Assembly (NCBI GenBank): GCA_907165275.2
Contig: OU015649.1
Location: 10,570,001 to 10,634,000 of the forward strand
From: Zygaena filipendulae
Taxonomy: Eukaryota; Arthropoda; Insecta; Lepidoptera; Zygaenidae
DNA: 64,000 bases
Direction of reading: 5' to 3'
The notes beneath the pieces were generated by a model, which was not told the DNA's origin, did not search any database, and was given only the letters and a program-made list of their open reading frames with translations. This document shows positions 8,812 to 18,529 of this stretch, one piece after another. Positions within the stretch are counted from its first letter, which is position 1, and each line of letters starts with the position of its first letter. The translations under genes were made by a program, and so were the position numbers.

Positions 8812-11800
8812 ATGCCTACCAAATCCGCGCGTCGTGCGGTAGAATTAAAACGCGAACTCGCTATTAAGCGCATGGATGAGTGTCTGGTCGCCGGAGTCGC
8901 CGCAAAGGAGGATAATAGACAACTACCCACATTCTTGTCGCGCTATAGTAAACTCGATAGTTATTGTTCAAGTTTTGAATCCCATCATCTTAAGATTTGT
9001 TCGGAGTTCGCCTCGGATGATGAAGTCGATCAGGAGGACGCGATTCGCCACGTTTTCGATGATAAATATTTTCGAATCATAGAAATACATACGCATCTTA
9101 CCTCGGGCACGGCCCAGCCAGACGAGGGTGCCGCTGCCTCCTCGGATCGCTCTGTAAAGCTGCCGCGGCTTAACTTGCCCACATTCGACGGTGACATAAA
9201 AACATGGGGCACGTTTTATGACATGTATCATAAAATGGTCCATCAAAATAAAAAAATATCGAATATTGAACGCTTCTCGATATTGATATCACTGCTTCGC
9301 GACGAACCCTTACAACTCATGAAAGGATTCCCGCTCTCAGAGACCAACTATACGGACGCTTATGCGGCATTGATCGATCGTTACCAATGCAAGCGCAAAA
9401 TAGCGTTTCGACATTGGGAAGAGCTGAACACAATTAAAGTAAACACAAGCTCACCACGCGAATTGAGGCGTCTTGTAGACACTTTCAAAGAGAACCTAGC
9501 AGTATTAAAAAATCTAAAACTACCCGCTCAGGATTGGGACTTCCCTTTGTTCTACATGCTCGTTAACAAGCTCGACGTGGAGAGCCGCCGTCGCTTTGAA
9601 TTGCAGAATAATGATGGTGACATCCCATCATTTCAATCCTTATTGGACTTCTTGGAAAAGGCTGGTCAGGCCTTGGAGCTGGCGGAACCAGACTCCAAAG
9701 TTTCCGTCGTCGCCCCACGCACTGCTCGAACTCCTTCTGCTCGCGAATCGCCTCAGCCGTCGCCATACGGGCGCCGATCCCCTCGCCGATCAACAACCGT
9801 ATCGTCCTTCATCGTCAACGAGTCGTCGCCGGGAGACAGTATAGTTTGCCCTCTTTGCAAGTCCAAACACTCACTGCCGCAGTGTTCGAATTATCGCAGT
9901 CACACTCCTCAGGATCGATTCGCCGTTGTTAAGGACAACAATCTTTGCGTAAACTGCCTTCGTCCGGGGCATGTGGTCAAACATTGCCCTTCGAAATTTC
10001 GCTGCCAAAAGTGTAATGTCCCTCATCATACAACACTTCATTTTGATAATAACCCTGGCCGCATTGCCTCCAATGGTAATGGTGCCTCTTCTGTCGCACC
10101 GTCTCCCCGTTACGACGCTGTGGCACCCCCTGTCACGGCCAACGTCCCCACGCCGGACGCGTCAGCAAATCGTCCGCGTCAATCGAGCCAACCCTCGGTG
10201 ACTCTCATCGCAGACCTGCCTCCCGCGTCTCGTTCATCTCTTTTGGCCACAGCTAGTGTTGAAGTACTTGACCGGTTTGGCTCTACCCGCAAAATGCGCA
10301 TCGTTATTGATAATGGCGGTCAAGTCAACTTCATCACGAAGAAATGTGCCGACCGCTTGTGTCTCCCATTCAATAAGCGGTCCTCATCCGTCGTAGGCAT
10401 CGGTCAAGCCATATCGACCTTGACGAACTCTACAACCTATCGTATTCGCATCGACGGTGGTACCGAAATTGCAGTTGAAGCCCTCGTGATTCCCAAAATT
10501 TGCGGTGAAATGCCCTGTTACAAAATTGACGTGACTAGATGGCCACCGTTGCATGAGGTAAAGTTGGCAGACCCCAACTTCCACTTACCTGGGCCAATTG
10601 ATGCGCTTGTCGGTGTCGACATGTTCTGCGAAATCTTTCTGGGTGAACGGCTTGAGTGTACTCCGGACGGACCCACCGCCTTTAATACAAAGTTAGGCTG
10701 GATCGTCATGGGTAAAATCGAAAACGCCCGGACGTTTCCCAATGCATCGTTGGTCTGCTCCTCACGCACGCTAGACGATCAAATACGTAGATTCTGGGAG
10801 GTAGAAGACCTTCCCAAAGCCTCATCTCTTAGTAAAGAGGACGCGTTGTGCGAGAGCATATTCGTTGCCACTCACACACGTGACAATAATGGCAGATACA
10901 TAGTGCGTCTTCCATTCAAATCGCCTAACCCTTCGTTTGGTGACTCGCATTCACTTGCACATCGTCGTTTATTATCGCTTGAAAACCGTCTTTCTCGGGA
11001 CCCCAACCTTCGTGAGGACTATAATGCCTTCATGCAAGACTACCTCGATGCCGGTCACATGGAACTAACGTCTGAGTCGCGCACCGAAAAGACTTATTAT
11101 ATTCCACACCACTGCGTGCTCAAGCCTAGCAGTACGACTACTAAGCTTCGCGTGGTATTCGATGCCACGGCGAGGCCCGCCAATGGGCCATCTTTAAATG
11201 AGCAGCTCCTCGTTGGACCCAAGCTCCAACCGGATATCGGCTCCATCTTACTTCGATTTCGGTTACATGCGGTAGTCTTCACCGCTGACATGCGTCAGAT
11301 GTATCGACAAATCCTCGTTTCGCCCACTGACCGCGACTATCAGCGCATCCTCTTTCGCTTCTCACCTAAAGAACCAATCCAGGAATATCGTCTTAAAACC
11401 GTTACATATGGAATGTCGTCGTCCAGCTACCTTGCTCTTCGCACAATTTTGCAGGTCGCCAAAGATGAAGGTAGTGAGCTCCCCCTAGCGGTTTCCACCC
11501 TTTCAAACGCCGTTTACGTTGATGACGTTGTTTCTGGTCTAGACTCATTGGATTCCACGCGTGAGCTCCTCAATCAAGTCGTTGAGGTCCTCAGCAAGGG
11601 CTGCTTTGAGCTCCGAAAGTGGTCCAGTAATTGTCCAGCGCTTCTGAAAGATATCCCACCCGAACATCTTTATGACAGCAATTTATCGTTTGATGCAGAG
11701 TCCAATGCTCCCATCAAGGTGTTGGGCCTCGAATGGGTACCCTCCAAGGACGTTTTCACATTCAAAACCTCGTCGCTGTATGATCAATGCACAAAACGTC

Positions 11801-12426
11801 ACGTACTGTCCGAACTCGCCCGCATTTTTGATCCCCTCGGCTTCCTGACCCCATTCACTTTCGCGCTCAAATGCATTATCCAGAAGCTCTGGAGTCTCGG
11901 TCTGGATTGGGATGACGCCGCTCCCGAAGCTGTCACCCAGTTGTGGTCTCGCTACCGATCAAATCTTGAGTTGTTATCGTCTCTTGATGTTCCTCGCTTC
12001 ATCCCCGCTTTGAAGGCAAAGCTACTCGAGGCCCATGGATTTTGTGACGCCTCCTCGCTTGGTTTCGCCGCTGTCGTCTACTTTCGGATCGTTCATGTCG
12101 ATGATCACATCGCTACCTATTTCGTCATGTCGCGTTCTAAGGTAGCCCCGACCAAGACGGTATCCATCCCTCGCTTGGAACTTTGTGCCGCTGTTCTATT
12201 GGCTGATCTCATGGATCACGTCAGGGATGTCTACAAGGGCATCCTGAGCTTCGAAAGCGTGTATTGCTGGTCTGATTCGACCGTAACTTTGGCATGGCTC
12301 AGGTCACCGTCGTCTCGCTGGAAGACTTACGTCAGCAACCGTGTCAGCCGCATTCAGGACAGCGTCCCGCCCTGTTGTTGGGGGCATGTGAGCTCTCAGG
12401 ACAACCCCTCGGATTGCGCATCTTGA
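8812..12426 (+). CDS. BEL/Pao Gag-protease-RT-RNase H (ends at premature TGA)
   Basis: Start chosen at ATG 8812 (ACCATGCC context); an upstream in-frame extension to 8779 has only TTG. 1204 residues precede the stop. Gag with a DUF1759-type block spans about 117-260 (LPTFDGD near its start). Zinc-binding Cys motifs begin at 346, followed by a canonical CX2CX4HX4C knuckle at 379-392. The aspartic protease region (DUF1758-like) has its catalytic Asp at 500 in D-N-G rather than the usual D-S/T-G. Reverse transcriptase carries YVDD at 902-905, followed by a Pao-type connection region and RNase H with acidic residues at about 1079, 1123 and 1155. The polyprotein would normally be cut by its own protease and copy element RNA to cDNA in cytoplasmic particles. 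TGA 12424 falls just after DNPSDCAS, where BEL/Pao proteins usually continue with Arg, so the integrase is cut off. Family assignment is strong; activity is doubtful. Confidence 0.93.
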   Translation: MPTKSARRAVELKRELAIKRMDECLVAGVAAKEDNRQLPTFLSRYSKLDSYCSSFESHHLKICSEFASDDEVDQEDAIRHVFDDKYFRIIEIHTHLTSGTAQPDEGAAASSDRSVKLPRLNLPTFDGDIKTWGTFYDMYHKMVHQNKKISNIERFSILISLLRDEPLQLMKGFPLSETNYTDAYAALIDRYQCKRKIAFRHWEELNTIKVNTSSPRELRRLVDTFKENLAVLKNLKLPAQDWDFPLFYMLVNKLDVESRRRFELQNNDGDIPSFQSLLDFLEKAGQALELAEPDSKVSVVAPRTARTPSARESPQPSPYGRRSPRRSTTVSSFIVNESSPGDSIVCPLCKSKHSLPQCSNYRSHTPQDRFAVVKDNNLCVNCLRPGHVVKHCPSKFRCQKCNVPHHTTLHFDNNPGRIASNGNGASSVAPSPRYDAVAPPVTANVPTPDASANRPRQSSQPSVTLIADLPPASRSSLLATASVEVLDRFGSTRKMRIVIDNGGQVNFITKKCADRLCLPFNKRSSSVVGIGQAISTLTNSTTYRIRIDGGTEIAVEALVIPKICGEMPCYKIDVTRWPPLHEVKLADPNFHLPGPIDALVGVDMFCEIFLGERLECTPDGPTAFNTKLGWIVMGKIENARTFPNASLVCSSRTLDDQIRRFWEVEDLPKASSLSKEDALCESIFVATHTRDNNGRYIVRLPFKSPNPSFGDSHSLAHRRLLSLENRLSRDPNLREDYNAFMQDYLDAGHMELTSESRTEKTYYIPHHCVLKPSSTTTKLRVVFDATARPANGPSLNEQLLVGPKLQPDIGSILLRFRLHAVVFTADMRQMYRQILVSPTDRDYQRILFRFSPKEPIQEYRLKTVTYGMSSSSYLALRTILQVAKDEGSELPLAVSTLSNAVYVDDVVSGLDSLDSTRELLNQVVEVLSKGCFELRKWSSNCPALLKDIPPEHLYDSNLSFDAESNAPIKVLGLEWVPSKDVFTFKTSSLYDQCTKRHVLSELARIFDPLGFLTPFTFALKCIIQKLWSLGLDWDDAAPEAVTQLWSRYRSNLELLSSLDVPRFIPALKAKLLEAHGFCDASSLGFAAVVYFRIVHVDDHIATYFVMSRSKVAPTKTVSIPRLELCAAVLLADLMDHVRDVYKGILSFESVYCWSDSTVTLAWLRSPSSRWKTYVSNRVSRIQDSVPPCCWGHVSSQDNPSDCAS

Positions 12427-14040
12427 GGGCTATCCGTTCGGGATCTCATCGATCACTCACTGTGGAGAAACGGACCGTCCTGGCTCTCGAATGAAAAGGA
12501 CACTTGGCCCAGTAGACTCCAAATCTCGGAAGATTCGCTCGCTATCTCAGAGCAAAAGAGTACCCACGCATCGCTTTTTGTTGCCATTGACCAATTTGAC
12601 AATTTTCTCGCAAAATACTCGAGTCTCAAGAAGATACAACGCATTGTCGCTTACGTTAGTCGTTTCGTGTACAACTGCCGTAACCCTTCGTCCCGTAGAA
12701 AGGGTCACCTCATCGAATCCGAAATCAATGAGGCTCGCCTGATCTTAGTGAAGATGGCGCAATCCGTCAATTTCTCCGAGGAACGTGACGCCCTTAAAAA
12801 GGGCAAAGCAATTCCTAAGGCGCTTCGGAAACTCCAACCCTTCATCGATAAAGACGGCCTCATCAGGGTGGGCGGTCGTCTGACACACTCAGAGCTAGAC
12901 TATGATTGCAAGCACCCCGTATTATTATCCCGCACTCATCGTCTCACTTCGCTCATCATCGACCAGACACACCACGACCACCAACATCCCGGTCTTCGTA
13001 CTCTCAGCTTTCTGTTGGCGCAAAATTACTGGATACTTGCGTCACGTCGCGCCATAAACTCTCGTTTGGCCAAGTGCATCAGGTGCTTTCGTACCAACCC
13101 AAAACCAATCACGCCTCGCATGGCCGATCTCCCAAAGTTTCGAATATCGCAAATAAAACCATTTTCAGTTGTTGGAGTAGATTTTGCCGGCCCTTTCTCG
13201 ACCTATATCCAACGTTATCGCGGATCCAGGACGTTCAAAACGTATATTTGTATCTTCGTCTGCTTCGCTTCGAAGGCGACTCACATTGAGCTTGTCGACA
13301 GCCTAAGCACTGATGCATTTCTAAACGCGCTGCGTAGATTCATCGCCCGTCGCGGACGTTGTAGTCGAATCCATTGTGATCGTGGCACCAATTTTGTGGG
13401 TGCACACAATGTCCTCTCGCCTCTTATGCAACAAGCAGCGGCGTCAGAGGCTATCGAATTTGTGTTTAATCCACCGGCTGCCTCTCATTTCGGAGGGCTG
13501 TGGGAGATAGGAGTCAAATCGTTTAAGACTCATCTTTCCCGCGTCATCGGTGACCAGATACTCACCTACGACGAGTTCTTGACGATCATCGCTCAAATAG
13601 AAGCCCTTCTCAACTCGCGCCCGTTGTGTGAGGCTGGCTCCGATCCAAACGACATGTCGGTATTGACTCCAGGTCACTTCCTGACTCTGGAACCTCTTAC
13701 GTCTCTCCCTGAGTCACGCGATTCTGATCCAAATTTTAGCACTTTAAGCCGTTGGCGTTTGACGCAAATGCTTCATCGCGATTTCTGGAACAGGTGGCAC
13801 GTGGAGTACCTACATACTTTAAATCAACGCGCTAAGTGGCACGTCGACGCCACTGAACCAAAAGTCGGAACAATGGTTCTCATAAAAGACGAACAGCAGA
13901 AGCCACTTCATTGGACATTAGGTCGTATCGCTCGGTTACATCGCGGTCGCGATGGAGTGGCTCGTGTAGCCACGGTCAAGACACAGTCTGGTCACTTACA
14001 GCGGCCACTTGTGAAGCTGTGTCCTCTACCACTCGATTAG
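12427..14040 (+). CDS. BEL/Pao integrase region, same frame after the TGA
   Basis: Continues in the same frame as the upstream gag-pol, so only one codon separates the two parts; the first internal ATG is at 12667. It contains the end of the RNase H region, the integrase zinc-binding domain (HH pair near 1388, CX2C near 1422, counting from ATG 8812 with the stop as 1205), and the rve catalytic core with Asp 1457 (GVDFAGPF), Asp 1523 (HCDRGTNF) and Glu 1565 (GLWEIG). A C-terminal DUF5641-type domain then runs to the stop at 14038-14040. All catalytic residues are present. It would be made only by readthrough of the TGA or by internal initiation, neither of which can be judged here. Confidence 0.9.
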   Translation, partial: GLSVRDLIDHSLWRNGPSWLSNEKDTWPSRLQISEDSLAISEQKSTHASLFVAIDQFDNFLAKYSSLKKIQRIVAYVSRFVYNCRNPSSRRKGHLIESEINEARLILVKMAQSVNFSEERDALKKGKAIPKALRKLQPFIDKDGLIRVGGRLTHSELDYDCKHPVLLSRTHRLTSLIIDQTHHDHQHPGLRTLSFLLAQNYWILASRRAINSRLAKCIRCFRTNPKPITPRMADLPKFRISQIKPFSVVGVDFAGPFSTYIQRYRGSRTFKTYICIFVCFASKATHIELVDSLSTDAFLNALRRFIARRGRCSRIHCDRGTNFVGAHNVLSPLMQQAAASEAIEFVFNPPAASHFGGLWEIGVKSFKTHLSRVIGDQILTYDEFLTIIAQIEALLNSRPLCEAGSDPNDMSVLTPGHFLTLEPLTSLPESRDSDPNFSTLSRWRLTQMLHRDFWNRWHVEYLHTLNQRAKWHVDATEPKVGTMVLIKDEQQKPLHWTLGRIARLHRGRDGVARVATVKTQSGHLQRPLVKLCPLPLD

Positions 14041-14060
14041 TTATCTCAAAATACGATGTA

Positions 14061-14076
14061 TTTTGGTGGGCGGTAA
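14061..14076 (+). promoter_or_regulatory. Polypurine-like tract before the 3' LTR
   Basis: TTTTGGTGGGCGGTAA lies directly against the TG of the 3' LTR, in the position of the plus-strand primer. It is G-rich but not a pure purine run. Confidence 0.6.
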
Positions 14077-14495
14077 TGTTAAAGCCGCACGCCTCCCTTT
14101 ATTATTAGGTTAAGTTATTTTTGTATTGCATTTTTTTATTGTTGGCAATCGGTATATCTCGTATTGCAGGTAGATTTAAATTTACATTTTTATTAAATAT
14201 CGAGTCCAGTGTGGGTAGGAATAATATGTGTTGGCCGCTCGCTGTCACGTCGCGCATTCGCATCGTAAAATTAATTCGCATAAGAAACACCTAAGCTCAT
14301 CATCGTCGTCACTGTGTATCGAGATATCACCATAATCCTGAGGAGTTGTAAACATCGTGTCGGGCCCGGCGCGCCTTCGAGTGTGACATCAGCGGTGAGT
14401 CGGCTATCACTTTTTCCAACTACTCTGGACTTCGTTAAATCGTTTTTTCGTTATAGCCATATTTATACAGTCCACATCTCGTTGTTGCTTATACA
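14077..14495 (+). repeat. 3' LTR of the BEL/Pao element
   Basis: 419 bp, identical by eye to the 5' LTR, ending in TATACA. It is followed by CTAGC (14496-14500), the right copy of the target duplication. Confidence 0.95.
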
Positions 14496-14612
14496 CTAGC
14501 TGTCCCCCGCGATTTCACCCGCGGTGATTTTGGAGTTCCCGCGGGAATTCCGTTCAGTAGTTTTGGAGTCCATCGTGGACAAAAAACGTGACACGTGATT
14601 TATATATAAAGC
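14496..14612 (-). mobile_element. Helitron-like copy interrupted at its end by the BEL element
   Basis: Reads CTAGCTGTCCCCCGCG then CGGGAATTCCG and a segment with CACGTGATTTATATATA. The same segment occurs in the opposite orientation near 23520-23570, so both belong to one subfamily. Removing the BEL element and one CTAGC restores a normal terminus. Confidence 0.65.
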
Positions 14613-14740
14613 AGAAACTGAATGACTGATTGATCAACGCACAGCTGAAACTGTGCTGAGAGAACCATGAAATTTTGCACAAATATTCCTGAAGGGACGT
14701 AGGTGTGCACTAAGCACGCTGCTCACAGCCCGAGCATCCC
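14613..14740. repeat. Dispersed repeat with TGAC-type microsatellite
   Basis: GAATGACTGATTGATCAACG followed later by ATTTTGCACAAAT. Related stretches occur near 22988-23060 (ACTGACTGACTGATTCA...TTTTGCACATAATT) and 29140-29205 (GACTGATTGACTGATTCG...TTTTGCACAAG), so at least three diverged copies lie in the window. Confidence 0.45.
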
Positions 14741-16194
14741 GCCCGGTGAAGTCACTACGCCATTTTATTTTTTACGGCACTAAACGTCTCAAATTGATAA
14801 CTTTTTTAAGTCAGTGCATACTAAAATAATTGAAGGTAAGTATTACATCGAATTATAGGTTAATCTATAACCCCCATAACAGGTTAATCTATAGCTAAAC
14901 CCACCAGTTAATGAAAAAAACATCATATAACCTTATTTTGTTTTTGCCTCCTAATCTTTAAAACCCAATAGGTCCCAACGACGCTCCAGTGAATCCCCAT
15001 TAAGCGTCGGTATCTCCCGTACTATTATGGAGTCAGTAGATCCAGAAAAAAATTAATAAATTAATAGGTCACATTTTTCATTTACAAGTAAAACCTATGT
15101 TGTCCACTAAAAAAAATAATAGGTAGGTACATATTGCATTAAAATATGGACGGTATTGTCCTATTTAAAGTTTCTATAAAGTTTTTTTGTAAATCTTCTA
15201 AAATTTCTATTAGTGAAGTGATACTTTAAAGCAGACAAGTGCTTACTGGTAGGGTGCTACCGCGTTTAACCACTCGAACTAAGTTACTGTTTTATAAAAC
15301 TTCAATGTATCAGCCGACGCCGGCGCCTCCACTACTTGTATCACAGAGCATTGCTGTCAGATAACACTATCATAACACCTGCTTACTGTTTATGAGTGCA
15401 GACTATATTGACTAGACAGACAGTTTCTATATTTATAAGACCATTCTGTAAAGGTCTTTAAAAAAAAACTTCTGTGAGTCAAACTTTAAAACATGCTAGG
15501 TATAAAAATCATATATTTCAAGATATTTAAAAATAAATGGATAGTAAAATTATTAAAGTAAATAAAAAGTAATTAATCGACAATACATTAATTTTCTATA
15601 ATAATTTCTCCAAAATTTTAAACATAGGTAATATAAAAAGTTTAAACAAAGAGATGCTAACTCTTTTTTATAGCGGGTAGCTAATCCATTAGTTTCACCA
15701 CGAGGTACGAGTATAACCTTATGGAATATGGGCCCTAAGGTTCCAAGCATGAAATTAAATACCAAAGTAACTCCCTTAATTCTCTTCTACGATATCTTAT
15801 GTTTTGATATTTACCATATCTTGTATCTTGTTCACGATATCTTGTGTTGTGTATCGTATGTTCCTGAGGGAATGAAATAATAATATTTTCTTACATATTG
15901 TTATTGTGTAAATATTATTCTATTGTGGTTGAATTCGTTATCTATACTTACTGGAAGCGTTAAAGACCTTGAGTTTGTATATTATAAGCTACCTCGTTAA
16001 AGTTCGAGACATAAAAAACGACTGCTTGCGACTCCCGCGCAGCCGTCTCCTTATCGGAAGCAATTACATTTTGTTCACTTTATTAATTTCCATAACTACC
16101 CCCTTGCGACATCAAAGGATACCGCTGGTTGCGCGTGTGCTGTTTTATGAACTGCATATATGATCTAAGTAACAGAAAACCAGCGTGTATCTAC
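14741..16194. other. Gene-free AT-rich stretch
   Basis: No coding frame stands out. There is a short hairpin AACCTTATGG...CCCTAAGGTT near 15715-15742 and several ATATCTTGT-like repeats at 15790-15850. Nothing else recognised. Confidence 0.4.
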
Positions 16195-16278
16195 CTATCC
16201 ATACTTTCATACTAATGTTATAAATGCAAAAGTAACTCTCTCTGATATCTTTTCAAACCAAAATCACTGACAGACTTA
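16195..16278 (+). mobile_element. Helitron-like internal fragment
   Basis: CATACTAATGTTATAAATGCAAAAGTAACTCTCTC resembles the AT-rich left part of the copies at 30303 and 55890. The conserved CTAG end is missing, probably because a MITE sits directly after it. Confidence 0.35.
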
Positions 16279-16470
16279 CGGATGCAATCAGTCGTTTTAA
16301 TTATTACTTAATTTTAAGTTAAGATTTTTTTAACAAAATTGCTGCACAGAGACTTTCATTAAATTAATGTTAATTGTTAATTGTAATTGTTTTTAGTTAA
16401 CTGCCAATTAACATTAATATTTTTAAAAACTCTACTTAAAATTAAGTAGGTAAACGACTGAGTGCGGCCT
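16279..16470. mobile_element. MITE family A, copy 1 (PIF/Harbinger-like)
   Basis: A palindromic element whose right end GACTGAGTGCGGCC and left end GGATGCAATCAGTCG are diverged inverted copies of the CGGCCGCACTCAGAGTCG end in copies 2 and 3. TTA precedes the left end and TTA lies at the right end, fitting a 3-bp target duplication. It is non-coding. Confidence 0.6.
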
Positions 16471-17160
16471 TTAATGTTTGTGAAAATTTATGTTTTCCAA
16501 AGAAAAGTAAGTACATATTGATCTGTCCTAATAGCTATGAATATTATCGCAGATTATTTACTATCCAAAACATGCGGTACAATCATACATAGTATTAAAT
16601 AAAAATATCAGCGAGTAAACTCCCTTTTCGTTTGCACCGACGGCTATGCTACTGTTTACTGCACAGAAACCCTTGAAGACACTCTCGGTCGGGCATATAC
16701 AAACTTTGATCTTTTGAGCGACACTTAAAACATTGCCTGTAATATCTGTGAAAGGATCTGTTTTTTGGATAAGTAAGAACTGCCTGTAGGTACTTACCTA
16801 CTCGCATTTATCTCCAACGTTGTTAATTGCTTAGGTACCATTCCTCATACCGCGTATATCTATCTAAGAACCACTTGTGACAAATTACCAATATAGCGAT
16901 TTATTTTTTGTGTACTTATGGAAAACACTTGTATCGCCATTCGCCAGATGGGTAAAACAAAAAAAAAACGAGATCTCGTACCTACTTTACGTATAAAATA
17001 AATCAGTAGATAAATATTCTTAAGCGGAACAAAAAAAATTTATATGCATCACAAGAAGTGAACACTGGAACAACAGAAGAGAGACTTATCTCGCTAAAAC
17101 GATTCCCACATAAATAAAGATCATCGGATATGAATCGCTATTTACATAAGAAAAATATAA
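16471..17160. other. Gene-free AT-rich stretch
   Basis: No coding frame or repeat end recognised. Confidence 0.35.
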
Positions 17161-17460
17161 AGAGGCCTAAACGATAGGTCCGTAAGGGCGGTGTATCGGG
17201 GCGGGCGGGGCGGGGAGGGCCGCACCGTCCGCCGCCGCACTTGGGAGCCGGCGCACGTCCGCAGGGAGCGCTACGCCTTTAATAACAATACGAAATATCA
17301 GTTCGTTCCTCCGATCGCAAATCTACGTCAATAACATATCCAATAGTAGCGCTCAATTCATTGCGACATAATCTAATATGGCGGAGCACGTTTCCCGCCT
17401 AAATCTCCGGCCACATGTCGCCAAGATGGCCGGCCGGGTGAAACTAAAAGAAAAAGGAGA
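17161..17460. promoter_or_regulatory. Candidate regulatory patch: GC island, G-quadruplex motif, Pho/YY1-like words
   Basis: The G-run motif at 17198-17219 (five runs of 3-4 G with one-base spacers) lies in a CpG-rich stretch to about 17290. Within the next 150 bases there are two ATGGC words in Pho/YY1-like contexts (AATATGGCGG near 17377 and AAGATGGCCGG near 17424). In flies, clustered Pho sites mark Polycomb response elements; calling this one is inference only. Confidence 0.3.
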
Positions 17461-18080
17461 TCACGAATCGGTAATATCTTTCGAGTCCATAAACTTCAAC
17501 GTTTATTTGCAGCGATATCTTGTGCTTTTGTGAATATTGCTCTAACGTACCTAAGTATCGATAGGTAGGTATAGTTTAGAGTCGAACTACTCTTTGTTTT
17601 ACTATTAGGTACCTACCTAATTACAGTTCTCAGATGATGGTGTTGATACCAATGTTTTAGGACTACGGCTAAAACTTGGCTGGGCGTCGAGAGAAAACAA
17701 CCTAATTTATAGTGCAAATACTATGTATAGGTACCCTTCTCAATTCTCATATATTATTAAGCGCTGTAAGTATACCACGTACAGATTCCCGCACTTTTTT
17801 TACTTCAAGCACACACAATGTTTATTAGAGGTATCGGTTACGGTAATTTGGCTGGCTCAGCCCCACCGAACGGGCGGTCGCCAGTTCAAATAAACGCACG
17901 AAATTGCCTCAATTACGTACGCCTTTCTAATGCAATGATTGATCAATCATCGACCAACGTCTGTACTACAAGGAAGCGAGCTGCTTTGTCTCGTACCCGA
18001 ACTGCAATACCACATTGTGAGTGGACGTGCTTCCCCTACCGGCTTTACCTTAGGTCTCGCAGTATCTAGGTAGGTATATC
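17461..18080. other. Gene-free stretch
   Basis: Rich in TAGGTACCTA words. An 83-codon open frame at 17818 has no recognisable content and is not called. Confidence 0.35.
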
Positions 18081-18214
18081 AATATTATAAATATGAAAGT
18101 AATTCTGCCTGTGTATTATCGTTTCATGCCTTAAAACATACGGTACTTTTTATCGAGGAATTCCCGCGGGAACTCTAAACTCATCGTGGATCAAACTGCG
18201 GAGAACAGCTATAG
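18081..18214 (+). mobile_element. Helitron-like copy, end decayed
   Basis: AATATTATAAATATGAAAGTAATTCTG, GGAATTCCCGCGGGAACTC and CTGCGGAGAACAGCTATAG. The last is the family terminus with CTAG changed to CTATAG. Confidence 0.55.
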
Positions 18215-18339
18215 TCATAGAATAAATATTGAACTCACTCGACCCAGAGTCTCGTTCTCTATGATTGGGATGTTGGGATAGATATTAGATACTTTTAAAT
18301 CTATATGGATTTCTTGGATGGTTTATTGATTTTATACAA

Positions 18340-18529
18340 ATTTTTACTATTATAAATGCAAAAGCTTTTTTGTTTGATTGTTTGTTACGCTTTCACGCCT
18401 TGACGGCTCAACCGATCACCACGAAATTCTGCATACACATTTTCAGGGGTACAGAGAAGGACATAGGGTTCTTTTTACCCCGGAATTCCCACGGGAACTC
18501 CGAAATGTGAAACCACGGGAAACAGCTAG
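18340..18529 (+). mobile_element. Helitron-like copy (Lep1-type), 190 bp
   Basis: Well preserved: ATTATAAATGC start, TTTGTTTGATTGTTTGTTACG microsatellite-like part, CACGCCTTGACGGCTCAACCG, ACAGAGAAGGACATAGG, and the GAAACCACGGGAAACAGCTAG end. It is followed by T. Confidence 0.7.

Larger units (their letters stand above)
7750..14495 (+). mobile_element. Full-length BEL/Pao LTR retrotransposon
   Basis: 6746 bp with TG...CA LTRs, a 5-bp CTAGC target duplication, a possible primer-binding site, one gag-pol frame and a G-rich polypurine-like tract before the 3' LTR. The domain order gag, protease, RT, RNase H, integrase, DUF5641 and the sequence motifs place it in BEL/Pao. No env-like frame is present. 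By eye the two LTRs show no differences over 419 bp, which implies very recent insertion. It sits in the terminus of a Helitron-like copy. The only coding lesion I see is an in-frame TGA at 12424. Confidence 0.95.

Noticed and set aside
12427..14040. A frameshift between RT and integrase halves
   Set aside because: Both halves are in the same frame; only one stop codon separates them.
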